Shown here: one piece after another, positions 21,548-32,044 of the stretch
How positions within the stretch are numbered: the first letter of the stretch is position 1
How the letters are laid out: every line of letters starts with the position of its first letter
Source of the DNA: Pseudevernia furfuracea
Lineage: Eukaryota; Ascomycota; Lecanoromycetes; Lecanorales; Parmeliaceae
Direction: 5' to 3'
DNA length: 64,000 nt
Assembly (NCBI GenBank): GCA_022315425.1
Contig: JAIUPT010000038.1
Span: 1,922,001 to 1,986,000, forward strand
Translations under genes and position numbers: made by a program
The notes under the pieces: model-generated
Database searches by the model: none
Seen by the model: the letters and a program-made list of their open reading frames with translations, nothing else
Told to the model about the DNA's origin: nothing

Positions 21548-23210
21548 TCTTGAGGGAGATCTAATGTTTGATGAAGATAGATCTTTGATGTTGAGGGTAC
21601 AGCAGTGAATATGAAGATCAGAGAGGTTGGTTGCACGAGGATACTCAGACGACTTTATTCGTAAATAGTGTCAAGAAGCAGATAGGTGCGCAATCAGGTA
21701 ATGTGTTCAAAGTGATCAGTCATCAATGCTTACCAGTGACGTGGATGGCACGCACCGAACATTGCCCAAAAGCAGTGTTGTCTCGATTGTGACATCCCAG
21801 GGCGAGTAAATGGCCAATCATGTCCGACTACATCCAGCTAACATGCCGACGTGCGTCGTCAACCTACTGTACCTACTCAATCCAGCAAGCACGTCCCAAG
21901 AAACGAGTAATCATGCCACGCACTTACCCCACTTCCTCGGTAAGGCACTATTTCAACTCCATATCAAATCCATATCAAATCCATATCATACCAGTAAATT
22001 CATTCCAGATAGGTAGTTAACAAACATGGAAGCCCTTGTATATTGCCATGGCAGATACACGGAACGTTCCTGGTAATGGAGTTCCCACTCGCAAGAGTTT
22101 GCAGTCCTTCCTCATCAGGCACGGCCATAACATGACCGAGATGAAGGAAAAAGAATACCAAGCACAGCATCTGGCCAGCGGTACTCTCCTTCTTGGCTCC
22201 CTCATCTTCTGTATTATCGGGCATTTCTCTGATAAGCTTTCAACAGCTACGGAAGCTCGCGGATGACAGACGGAGATTAATCGACATCTCAACAACAAGA
22301 AAGTTGGTCAAACAGATCTCGATTCATGGCGTGCGGGCTTTTCTATGGCGTGGTCCTGAACAGCGCTAGTGATAGCCCTAGCCCTAGTTTCTGAAGGTAG
22401 CCCTTTAGCAGAGAGCTCCTTAGACAGGTGGACAGAAGCCTTCTATCCGTGAACCGGCCACTGTTACGGGATATGGCTATGCTCATAGCTAAGCATGACA
22501 TTCTTCTAATTCCAACATGAGTTCCTACCAAGGATAATTAGCTGGCCCATGACCTTCCACGATTCCATTATCGAGAAATCGCTCTCGAATAGTGGTATCC
22601 TCAGACCTCGCTGCTACGAGAAGCTGCCCTGTCTTCTGATTCGATTTAATCTCTCTCAAAGCCATATCATTTTATTTTACCCGACTTACAGGGTAGACAG
22701 GCTAAGCCCACTATGATATCAGCATTGCAAAGACTGATTCAAATCCAGTAATGCTACTACGACACCGTAATCGTCAAGATCACAGGCACGGGCGAGCTAG
22801 TACTCTTTCCCTTGTTTCCCGCAGGGTTTTGGAAGCTTTGAGAACAGCGAGGAATGGGTGTCTCTAGGAGTAAAGAGATCAGTTGATCCTGACTCAGGCT
22901 TGTCTATAAAGCAGCCGATGACCTCTGGCTGAGCTAGACTGAATTTGATGTACCTGTTGCGTACTCTAGACCATGGAGAGATTTCCGTGGAAAGGAAAAG
23001 AGTATGTCGATTAGTCTCACGTGGACCCCGTGGAGATATCACCCGTGGGGCAATTGAAAACAACACCGAAGGTTCGAAAGCCAAGGGAAGAATCCAGATG
23101 AGTAGAGAATAGCTCGAGGCCGCGGAGGAACTTCTCAAACGGTGGAGCTGCGTAATGACAGGAACGTGTCGCAGCACACTAAAAAAACATTGTGAACATG
23201 CTCAAAAGCA
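21548..23210. other. intergenic, no supported gene
   Basis: No frame shows domain features. An 11-base unit (ccatatcaaat) is repeated near 21959-21992. The plus-strand frame at 22036-22266 and its antisense partners have no exon partners or known motifs. Confidence 0.4.
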
Positions 23211-23965
23211 TCAAACTTTGCCGTTCATATCTATCCTTCTATGTTCTTTACACACGTAGTCCACCAGATCTTCAATCGTACACACCTTCAACCCCCATCT
23301 CCTACCAAATTTCAAGCATCCGTCCCTTCTCATCATACCTCCTTCTCTCCTTTCCGCTAATCCTTCCACCACCTCCCCATCTTCGACTAGTTCGCATATG
23401 ACACCAGCAGGTCTCTTGCCCGCGAGCCGGCAGAACTCGACCGCGGCTTCTGTGTGTCCCTTCCGTTCTCGTATACCGCCATCACGAGCGCGTAGAGGAA
23501 AGACGTGGCCTGGCCGTCTGAAAGCTGTTGGAGTTGAGGAAGGAGAAGCTAGCTTTCGACATGTGAGGGCACGGTCATGTGCGGATATGCCGGTTGTTAT
23601 GGAGGGGGTGGAAGCATCAACAGAGAGGGTGTAGGCGGTGCGATTGGGGTCGGCGTTTTCGAGAACCATTTGAGGGAGGTCCAGTGTCTTTGTGAGGTGC
23701 GAGGGTATGGGTGCGCAGATGAGGCCGCTGGGGGGTTTGGGGTCAGTGGACGCTGAGGAAAGAGAAGGGTAGGAAGGGAATACCTTGTATGCCTGATCAT
23801 GAAAGCCATCTTCTCTGTCGTGACATCTTCCGCCGCAATTACAAGGTCCCCCTCATTCTCGCGGTCGGTTGAGTCAAGGACTACGATGAATTCACCGTTT
23901 CTAAATGCGCCAATGCTATCTTCAATGCTATCGAACTGCAGCTTCGACTCTCCATTGGGTATCAT
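23211..23965 (-). CDS. RIB3: 3,4-dihydroxy-2-butanone 4-phosphate synthase
   Basis: This enzyme converts ribulose 5-phosphate to 3,4-dihydroxy-2-butanone 4-phosphate and formate, supplying the four-carbon unit of riboflavin. Exons on the minus strand are 23965-23784 and 23727-23211, giving 232 residues. The 56-base intron splits RHT and SGLICAP. Motifs: DRENEGDL (acidic metal and substrate loop), RHTSGLICAP, TTGISAHDRALT, RRPGHVFPLRARDGG and RKGHTEAAVEFCRLAG with PAGVICEL. These cover the metal-binding Glu and His and the active-site loops. I chose the ATG at 23965 (MIPNGESKLQFDSIEDSIGA). The bases just before it (ccctgcag) also look like a splice acceptor, so a further 5' exon or a 5' UTR intron is possible. 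It is a monofunctional fungal RIB3 without a GTP cyclohydrolase II domain. Confidence 0.94.
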
Positions 23966-24619
23966 CTGCAGGGGGTAGTGCTGCAATTAACGTTTCTTCG
24001 GACTGGTATCTCAAAGAAACGTTGATTCAATTGGCGGATGTGGGCTGACTGCTACAAAAGAATCTTGCGTCGATTTTCTCAAGAATTCTTCAAGTTCTAG
24101 TGTTTAAAGACGAAGAGATCTGGAAGAGGAAGAGGCGTAGATGTAGCTTTGAGAAGGCGCACTTTGGTATGTGGATGGCAGGATTTGTAATGATGAGCAG
24201 GCCATGTAGTAAGCCTCAGCATTGAAGCTTGGGGAGAGTTCCGGGCCAAGCCAATCAAGGCCTGACATTGCCAAGTTGGAATTAGCCGTCTCTAGCCGGT
24301 GCTAGCCGCAGGCTTCACAGAGTTCTTCCAATTTCCAACATCCTTTGCCGACAGTCAGATATCAGAGTAATCTGCCCAAGACTGTTACATTATTCGTCTT
24401 ATCGACTTTTAATTTCTTCTCTTACACTCTTATAGTCTTAAACCTATCTATTATCTTCTCGATGATTTCTATTAATTGATACTGAGGCTAGCTCAACTCA
24501 TATTCTCTGTGGAGGGTGCAAAGTGATACCCTTCATTCAACAGACTTCTTCTATGTTAGGTAAGAGCAGGCCCCGCTAGAACCTGGAATAAATTAACATA
24601 GGGCATGGTAAGGAAAAAA
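23966..24619. other. intergenic; RIB3 promoter and T-rich TpA-rich patch
   Basis: The RIB3 promoter should lie just above 23965. From about 24360 to 24500 the sequence is T-rich with many TA and few CA dinucleotides, resembling mildly RIP-mutated sequence. No gene is seen. Confidence 0.35.
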
Positions 24620-24846
24620 CTACAAGACTTCTCGAGCCGCCTGCAATTTCTCGTATCGCAATCTGACCATAGACTGATATGCTTTGTAATGCCGATTCTC
24701 GCTCATGTACCAGCGTGGAGACTCGGGGCACATGAAGACGAAAGCGATGACGATGAGCGCGGGTAACATGGCTGATCCCTTGTGTCGTATGACGAGCTCC
24801 CGCTATAGTTATCAAGACAACGACTGCATCCGCCATGGGTACCGCC
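24620..24846 (-). pseudogene. fragment of an MFS sugar transporter
   Basis: Reading the minus strand from about 24780, one frame gives GSAMLPALIVIAFVFMCPES followed by PRWYMSENRHYKAYQSMVRL and RYEKLQAARE before a stop at 24620. The PESPRW motif, a preceding helix and a following loop with R-x-R are diagnostic of the sugar porter family after transmembrane helix 6. Slightly upstream WRMQ recalls the WRWM segment that normally precedes it, but stops intervene. The fragment covers only about one eighth of a transporter, and I find no partner exons on either side. It is an isolated, degraded remnant. Confidence 0.65.
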
Positions 24847-26090
24847 CCGTCGTGAACGACACCAAGACCTGTATCGGAAGCTGGGCGTATCTACACAACG
24901 AGATTGCCAACATGTGCAGGTCCACCTAATTCCCGCTATCCTTGCAATTGTGAGCCAAGGCTTGATATACAGTCTGGGGCCGTGTCCACTATACTGGCAT
25001 CATCCTCCTTGTTCTTGGTGATTTTGTCTCAGCGATTTATGTGGGGTTCTATCTTGAACCGACTTTACAGAACGCATGTTGGACAATGGGAAGGAATGGG
25101 TGAGATCAGTCAAGTAAGGCTGTTGTATTCATCGGGCTGCGAGATCTAGCTACATTAAAGCGCCGATCCAACTTCATCCAGGGGGAAAATACAGATCGAC
25201 ATCCACCCCCCTCAACTCAGTTTCCTTCTTGCCAAACCCGCCCAGTCAACGCTTTTGGAGTCCGCTAGGCCACCCTTCCGTAAACGAACCGACACGAGTA
25301 TTAACTGACGGAACCTCCCGTGAATTCCTCGCTAGCTTTTAATGACCTGATGCAAGACCGCGAATGGAAAAACTTACCAGGGACAACCTAATCAAAGCCG
25401 ATGCATCAGCAGCGCTAAGCTGATTGGAGTGCAGTGCCATAGGTACCGCAACATCCCGGAATGAACTGCGCTTCGTTGCACCCCTGTAAAGTAAGGCTAC
25501 TTATCTCTAGCACCGCGAAAAGGTGCTAGTCTGTTGCTGGAGGGGGCGCTCCTTCGTTCAGCGCCTCCCGCCAGACTCTTTGATTTCTGTAGACGCTCGG
25601 GATGGCTGGATATTTTTTATTGTGGAGGTAGGTCAATTTGGGGTGTGAGAGACGTGGTGGTAGAGTAGAGAGTTTTAATTTTTTGTTTGTTTTTGGTGGG
25701 CTCAAGGTGTGAGTCTTTTTGGACGCTTGAAACCTGAGGGTTTTATGTCTATGTTTGTGTTCAATTTTGTGGTGTGGGTCCAGTATGGCCGCTCTTTTAT
25801 TCAGGCTCGCCTGGAGTCTGCGTTTGGTGGTTTTGTATTGTTCTTTTTCTTGGTGGTGGTGGTGGTAACAATCTGTTTCGGTCAGCCTGTGGTTGGGTTC
25901 CGCCTGGATTCAAGATTTTTTTGTATGCGAGGTATTGTTGGGTGACCTTGTGACTAAGGCCTTTATCGGAGCCTCATGTTTTGTTCTTAGAAGTGTTGCC
26001 GTCGGCAGGGCCCTATTGACAGTCGAAATGCCCGTAGGGGTGCCTTCATAGCGTCTATGGCTCCCTTTTGTTTGATGGTCGAGGTGGGAA
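24847..26090. other. non-coding, T/G-rich stretch
   Basis: No gene is supported. From about 25660 to 25960 the plus strand is strikingly T- and G-rich with almost no A, giving spurious hydrophobic frames. It leads into the minisatellite that starts at 26091. Confidence 0.4.
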
Positions 26091-26324
26091 GATCTTGCCA
26101 TCGATCTTGCAGACTGTTTTTTAAGCCCCTGCGTTTGGTGGATGTCTGGTAGATCTTGTCTCACGGATGGTGTTTCTTGCGCCTTTCCGTTGGGCGGATG
26201 TCTGGGAGATCTTGCCATCGATCTTGCGGATGGTGTTTTTCAAACCCTTCCGTTTGGTGGATGTTCGGTAGCTCTTGTCCAACGGATGGTATTGTTTGTG
26301 CCCTTCCGTTTGACGGATGTTCGA
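26091..26324 (+). repeat. minisatellite of about 58 bp units with alternating A and B forms
   Basis: Four units start at 26091, 26152, 26208 and 26271 (61, 56, 63 and 54 bases). Shared core: GATCTTG, then CGGATGGT, CCCTTCCGTTTGG and GGATGT. Units 1 and 3 share the extra CCATCGATCTTGC, while units 2 and 4 share the shorter form, so the array is two copies of a dimer of about 117-119 bp. Confidence 0.85.
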
Positions 26325-26375
26325 GATCATTTCTCAAAGATCTGACAAATGGTCTTGGTCAATGCCTCCCGTTAG

Positions 26376-26933
26376 TCACATGAATGCGGCATCACTCCGG
26401 AGTGCCCTCATGCTCGTCGTCGCTCTGTGCACTTCAATGATAGTGACAAAATTTTCCCTAGCTCGCTTACACATCTTGCTAGTTACTTTGAAACTGGTCC
26501 TTCTCTGCTTTCTCACCCCCTTGCCAACTTCAGCTTCCAAGGAAAAACTGCTGTCAATCCTCCACACAACCGCACGCGTCAAAGGGTCCATATCCATCAT
26601 CAGCGTCTCTCCCATAGGCCCAACAAGACCCGGTCTCTCCATGGCCTTTTTCTTATTCTTCGCAACTATTTTTCGTTAGCATTCCACAATGCCATCACTA
26701 TCAAGGGAAATGAAGGACTTACTGCCACGTCCGGTGAACGCCGCATCCCAGTCTATCGGATAAAATGGTTTCTTTATTGGCAACCACCATTGTTGCCAAT
26801 GCGCCTTCTCTTCCGCCGTATCTGGGCCCCAATAGTCATACGATCTCTCTTCGATCAGGCCCTTGCTCACCTTCTCGTAGTAGTCCCGGATTTCAGAGGA
26901 GAGAAGGGGGTAGCAACCCATGTTAGAGTCCAT
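26376..26933 (-). CDS. hypothetical protein, short paralog of the 29.5 kb gene
   Basis: Two minus-strand exons, 26933-26723 and 26665-26376, give 166 residues. The 57-base intron (donor gtaagt, acceptor atag) interrupts a glycine codon context after FTGRG in phase 1. The first exon has EIRDYYEKVSKGLIEERSYD followed by YWGPDTAEEK and DAAFTGRG. The second has KNKKKAMERPGLVGPMGET and a basic tail. The gene at 29478 shares DYYE/EYYE, the YW/EWG block, the GFTGRG end, the intron at the same place and phase, and ERPGLVGP. I recognise no described domain. The basic tail suggests nucleic-acid contact, which is only a guess. The two genes point away from each other across about 2.5 kb. Confidence 0.65.
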
Positions 26934-29477
26934 GTTGATTGATGGTGAGGCGGAAGATGTGATGATGGTGGTGGTAAGAAAGGGTAATTGTCAGTCACAA
27001 GGCGAGAGTTCGAATGCTAATGAACTAGAGAATGTGGCAAATCTGTCCTTGACAATGCGCGATGTTTGTAAAAATGTGGCAATGGCAATGTGAATAATGT
27101 ATGAGATAGCTGGACAAATAATGCGTTCTTGAATGTGGTGAAGGAGGAAAGCAAAAAGCGAGGACACGGGGAAATTATGGGCGAGCCAAGAAAACCTGCC
27201 TAAGGACATTAATTTCGTGAGTCAGATAACTTTCTCAAACCCCTCAAATTGTATCAGTCAGTCTATACAATAATAAGCGCAGATATGGCCTGTGCTAACC
27301 CCTCTTGTGCCACATATAACGGAATACGCTCTTGGCTTTCGTAGCCTCAACAGTAGGAGCGCAAGCATTCTATCTTCTTTCCTGACTACCAAGTCTATAT
27401 CTCTTCGTACTTTTCCTTCTACATTTCTTTCATATAACAATTATTCTCAACGAGGTCACGAATGATTTGGCGAGGCAGCTTGATGAAGGAAGAAAAAATT
27501 CCTTCTCGGGTTTAGGGCTGATTCGATTCGCACATTCAATCTTTCGGGATCGTTTCCCTAGATATGATTACTGAGATACCCCACGTGAATTTCACTCTAT
27601 TCTTCATCCTGAAAGTGAAGCCGAATAACCTCGCTGTCACTGCGTTGGGAGCAATGATGGCTGCTTTTGCTCGGCCTTTGCTTAATATCATTTCTTCTTG
27701 TAGACGGACTAGATAGTAGGTACATAGGGTCCTCTTAGCTAGTCATCTTTCTCATCTCATTCTGAGCTCCATACACATTGCCTCGCTGGAGACCACTAAC
27801 TACAACCCCACACTATCACTGACACACAACTTTGGATTAACCACGTACACCACTTCATCCTATACCCCGCAACCATCTCACCTGCTCTTCCTCAAACTCC
27901 TCACCGGCCACTTCATTTACGGTCTAGTCGGCCTTGTCATTTCGAAATGATCGTAGACGAATTCCTGGGCACCCATTCTAGTCCCAAAGCCATGAATGTG
28001 AAGCTTATCACCGCATCATCGACAACGCTCTGAGCGAAAGCAAGCTGGTCTTTGTCTTGTTGCTCCAATATTAGAGATGAAGATGCCGCGGAGTATCATA
28101 GGCTAAGGAGGGGAGTCTTGAACGGAGTCAGCCAGAAAGATGTCTGAGAATACGAAAGTGCGCGCAAGGACATGATCGACAGAGCACGCACAACGCTCAA
28201 ACTCGCCACTGCGTTAAAAGTCCTCGGCTCCCACGCCATCATCCGTCCTCCAATTTGCAACCGGTGCGCCGTGTCGCGGTCCAATCCCCCGGTACCGGCA
28301 GCAGGATCAACGTAGTTGGATGATTGTTCGGCATCTAGATCGTTCTCAGCAAGGTTACCGCTCTCTCCAATCCAATTGGGTAATCGCTACTCTTAGTAAA
28401 GCAGCATGAGAAAACGCATTGTCTCAGTTGCAGGCCTGGCATTACTTACCTATTCGCCAAGAGCCTGCCTTCACTTGTTTAGGTCTCACTTCACAATGCT
28501 TATTTCAAGCCATCCCGCAAACAAAAGATCTGAACTTGCCAGGTCAATGAAACTGCAAGGAGGTTAGCTAATGTTAGAGAAATTTGCCTTGATGTTTCGC
28601 TCCTCCGTGGTGTTTCATGTCTTGGCATCATTTGGCTCCGCGAGCGCCAACTGTGACGGAACGCGGACGCGGCTGTCTAAACGAAACGCTCCGGGTGATG
28701 AATGAGGACGAGGGTGGTTTGTAGTTGTGTTAAGTTTTACGATTACTGGTCTATATATAAATACTAACTATAGATGATGGCGCCTGGACATCGGTGTGTG
28801 GGTTTTACGCGGAGGTTGGGGAAGGAACAATCGCATACTCTTGAACACAATCGAGCAGACCAATGGGATATTCGCATTTTCAGATTTTTTCAACACCGAT
28901 TCTGCTCAGACTAGAAGTAGAGCTGATTAGGTTTTCAGAGTGAATAGGAAAAATTCTCTCTCTTGGCGCAGAGTATTTAATTAAATGCACTTTCTTGACC
29001 TTCTTATTTCTTTCCTCCATCCTCTTCTGTTACAGCACACACCAACAAGATCATACCAAAACACTTCAATCTGCAGAGCAGCATTGACAGTACAGTACAC
29101 TTGTTAGCATCTGCATCTAGCATCAACCAAGTTCTTGCTACATCATAACTCTTCCTTGTCAACACCACAACACCACAACACCACAACACCACAACACCAC
29201 AACACTTCAACCTCTTCAGCACCAAGTTCTTCTAACACGACGCACATAGCTCTACTACGCTCACAACATCCATCCACGATACATATTGCTACTTTTCAGC
29301 TTGCCAGGGCAACCTCGATAGTACAGTATCATCGCTAGCGACTGTGTTTCTCGTTAGCAACAAGACTCTTGCTACTCACAGTTGTGCAAACGACAACACA
29401 TCGACCACTGACACCACACATCCTCGATACCCCACACCTCAACATCTTACATCTCCCAACATATTAATCATTCAGCA
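26934..29477. other. intergenic between divergent paralogs
   Basis: No gene can be supported. A plus-strand patch at about 28090-28290 reads RRGVLNGVSQKD, then EYESARKDMIDRARTTLKLA with stops between, which looks like a fragment of decayed coding sequence. The right end should hold the promoter and long 5' UTR of the 29478 gene, including an AACACCAC repeat. Confidence 0.35.
29161..29208 (+). repeat. AACACCAC tandem repeat, six perfect copies
   Basis: The 8-base unit AACACCAC is repeated six times without error, followed by a seventh diverged copy. It lies about 270 bases ahead of the start codon at 29478, in sequence that is CA-rich and poor in G, as in many fungal 5' leaders. Confidence 0.95.
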
Positions 29478-32044
29478 ATGCCTTCTTCTTCCTCTTCCAC
29501 CACCCCTTGGACACCAACCAATCTACCCTCTCAGACTGTCCCATCTACGCCTTCATCTATAAATAAAAAATCTAACACCATGAACCCAGCAATATCTCAA
29601 ACAAACCAGCAGTCCAATGCCACACCAGAGCCTACAGATCCCAGTGAGCGATGGACCGGAACCAAGGCAAGTGTAATGAACAACGGCTCGAAACCTAATG
29701 TTCGATGGTCAGTACACAAGGCCAATATGGAGCACTTCCATCCTGACATCCTCGAGTACTACGAGGATCGAAAATCGGGAAGCATCGAAGGCAAGCCCTT
29801 TGAAGAGTGGGGAGACCCTATTGACGAGAAAGAAGCGGAAAAGTTACACAAAATAGAAACGGGTAAAGTCGGCCACGCCTTTTTTGCCATGGACTACAGC
29901 CATGGGTTTACTGGACGAGGAGGTGAGTTGGCTACTTAGATCATGACTTGTGACGGCATACTTACGTATATGCAGTGTTACCCGGGGCCTTGGAGCGACC
30001 AGGTCTTGTTGGACCCAGCAACGAAACCGTTGAGGAGATTGTTGGTCCTCTCGGAGGGTCGAGGAATGATCGAGTCGACCGGCCCCTTTGGAGAGCGATC
30101 GATGAAAAAAACGTCGGTCCTTTCGGAGAGTTGAACGACGAAGAAGAAGAAGTCGGTCCACTTGGAGAGTTGAGGGACGACGAGGATGTCGGTCCCTTAG
30201 GAGAATTGAGGGACGAAGAAGAAGTAGGTTCCTTTGGAGAGTCGAGGGACGAAGACCAAGATAGTCTTCGCCAAGATCTCGAAGAGGAAGAAGAAAAAGA
30301 TAGTCTTCGCCAAGACCTCGAAGAGGAAGAAGAAAAAGATAGTCTTCGCCAAGATCTCGAAGAGGAAGAAGAAAAAGAAGTCGCCAGCTCTGAGGGAGAC
30401 ATGAATGAACTCATGCAGCTGGCCGCAAAGTCTGTGGGCATGATGTCAGGGGCTCTCGCCGATACAGGAGCCTCGTCCACACATGCCACCACCACACTCC
30501 CGACAGAGCTGCGGGCACCGCTCACGACCTCATCTCCCCCTCTTGCATCGACACCATCTACACCATCAAGAAAGCGAGCAAGAGACTCCGACCACGATGC
30601 ATATGACGAAGAATCCTCTTCACAGCGAAAGCGAATGCGCATGGATGATATTCTTGGAATCGTAAGGGGTGGTGCAAGCGCTGCAATAGCTCCCCAGAAC
30701 GTCGGTCCAGCCATGACACCGGTAATACAACAGAGCAGAAAGCGAGCGAGGAGTTCTGAAGATGAGTCGGAGAACGGCATCACTAAGCGGAGAGGAAAGC
30801 GTCTACGCCTCTATCTGCGAAAGAAGGAGATCCCTGCCGATGACGAAGAGTACATCGCTGCTGGCCCGGCTGACGTTGCTGAGAATGATAACTCAGCGAT
30901 TGACTACCAGGACGCCTCGAGCAGTGAGACGCAAGAAGCGTTCATGGTCGAAAAATCTCCCACAGACATCCAGTCCCACAAGAAACCTTCTGTGGGAGAC
31001 GAAACATCCGAAAACGACGAAGCCGAGGACCGTGAAGAGATCTCTGCAAACGAAAATGCACCTCCTGCTGAGGTAGAGTGGGACACTGCGCACGGCATCA
31101 ATTCCACATGTGCAAACATACCTATCCCTGACAAAGGCGTACGTGACGTTACCGGACAGGAGAGGCAACTCCATCTACCCACATCCACAGGCTTACCCGA
31201 TAGACCCTGGACTGAAGAAGAAAAGGAAGATCTCCGGGTGTACATCCAAGACTATGGAATCGAAGACTGGGAACGGTTATCTCAGTCCACGAATAGACCC
31301 GAGGACGACTTGAAGGATATGTACTCTGAGGTTATCAAAGCGAGAAACATACAGGCTGGACGTGATGAACTCGCCGGTCTCCCACAAGGGTACCCCAATC
31401 TCGCAGCACCGGAAGAGTCAGCGCCGGAGGAGCAAGCACAGGTGCAGGTTGAGCCTCGAAAACTTCGATCTCTTGATCTGATAGGCAAGAGCAAGAAGAA
31501 CAAGCTCGGTGATCTCACCTACGACGTGAAAGCGACAAGCTTTCCGAAAATCGCTCGAGATGGAGGCATGGTCGACGCAAAGGGGAATGTTCTTCTCGGA
31601 GTCATGGGTGATATCCCCCGCGTTACACAACGTCGGGAACAGAAGCCAAAGCAGGAAGTTCCCGAGAGCTTGGCACCCGCGGAGAACTCTATATATAACG
31701 CACGATCTGAGGCGGAAGCCGATGAGAGCGACTCCGAGATCGAAGAAGGGGAGATTGACGAGTCAGCAGAGCGAAGTGAGCCGGCGCCATCTCTAGAGCG
31801 TGTGGGCAAGAGGAAGAGTTCTCTGAACTCCAACGTGAAGGAAGAAGAGGAAGATCCAGAAGTCAAGCAAGAAGACTCTGATCTGGAGCAGGGATTGCCA
31901 ACTCCGGCGACAGCGGCTGCCAAGACGCATTCCACCAAAGGTCCTCTCGGCCCAAAATTTGCGGGAGTGCCTAAGCTTTCTGGATCTTCTCGTCGTGGTG
32001 TGCCGAGAAAGGCAGCAGGACCGAGGAAGTGGTCGGCAGAGTAG
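29478..32044 (+). CDS. 837-residue Myb/SANT-like protein with tandem acidic repeats
   Basis: Exons 29478-29922 and 29976-32044 give 837 residues. The intron is 53 bases (gtgagt...tgcag). Residues about 75-148 hold the domain shared with the 26.4 kb paralog (RWSVHKANMEHFHPDILEYY ... HGFTGRG). It continues as LPGALERPGLVGPSNET and then repeats of VGPLGELRDDE type. Next come three copies of DSLRQDLEEEEEK. Arg/Lys clusters (SRKRARDSDHDAY, RKRARSSEDE) are likely nuclear signals. Residues about 555-605, with RPWTEEEKEDLRVYIQDYGI then EDWERLSQSTNRPEDDLKDM, match a single Myb/SANT-like repeat, with the first two tryptophans kept and the third position replaced. The C-terminus is acidic then basic and Gly/Arg-rich (SSRRGVPRKAAGPRKW). 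A nuclear DNA- or chromatin-binding role is inferred. Expression cannot be judged. Confidence 0.72.
30260..30376 (+). repeat. 39-bp coding repeat, three copies
   Basis: Copies begin at 30260, 30299 and 30338 and encode DSLRQDLEEEEEK each time. They differ at only one or two bases. The encoded segment is highly charged and should form a single alpha helix or coiled coil within the 837-residue protein. Confidence 0.95.

Noticed and set aside
25910..26330. Minus-strand repeat-containing frames (RKGLKNTIRK type)
   Set aside because: They are translations of the minisatellite; frames change between units because unit lengths are not multiples of three.
29962..30783. Minus-strand frame rich in SSSSLNSPKGPTSSS
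   Set aside because: Antisense shadow of acidic repeats in the Myb-like gene.
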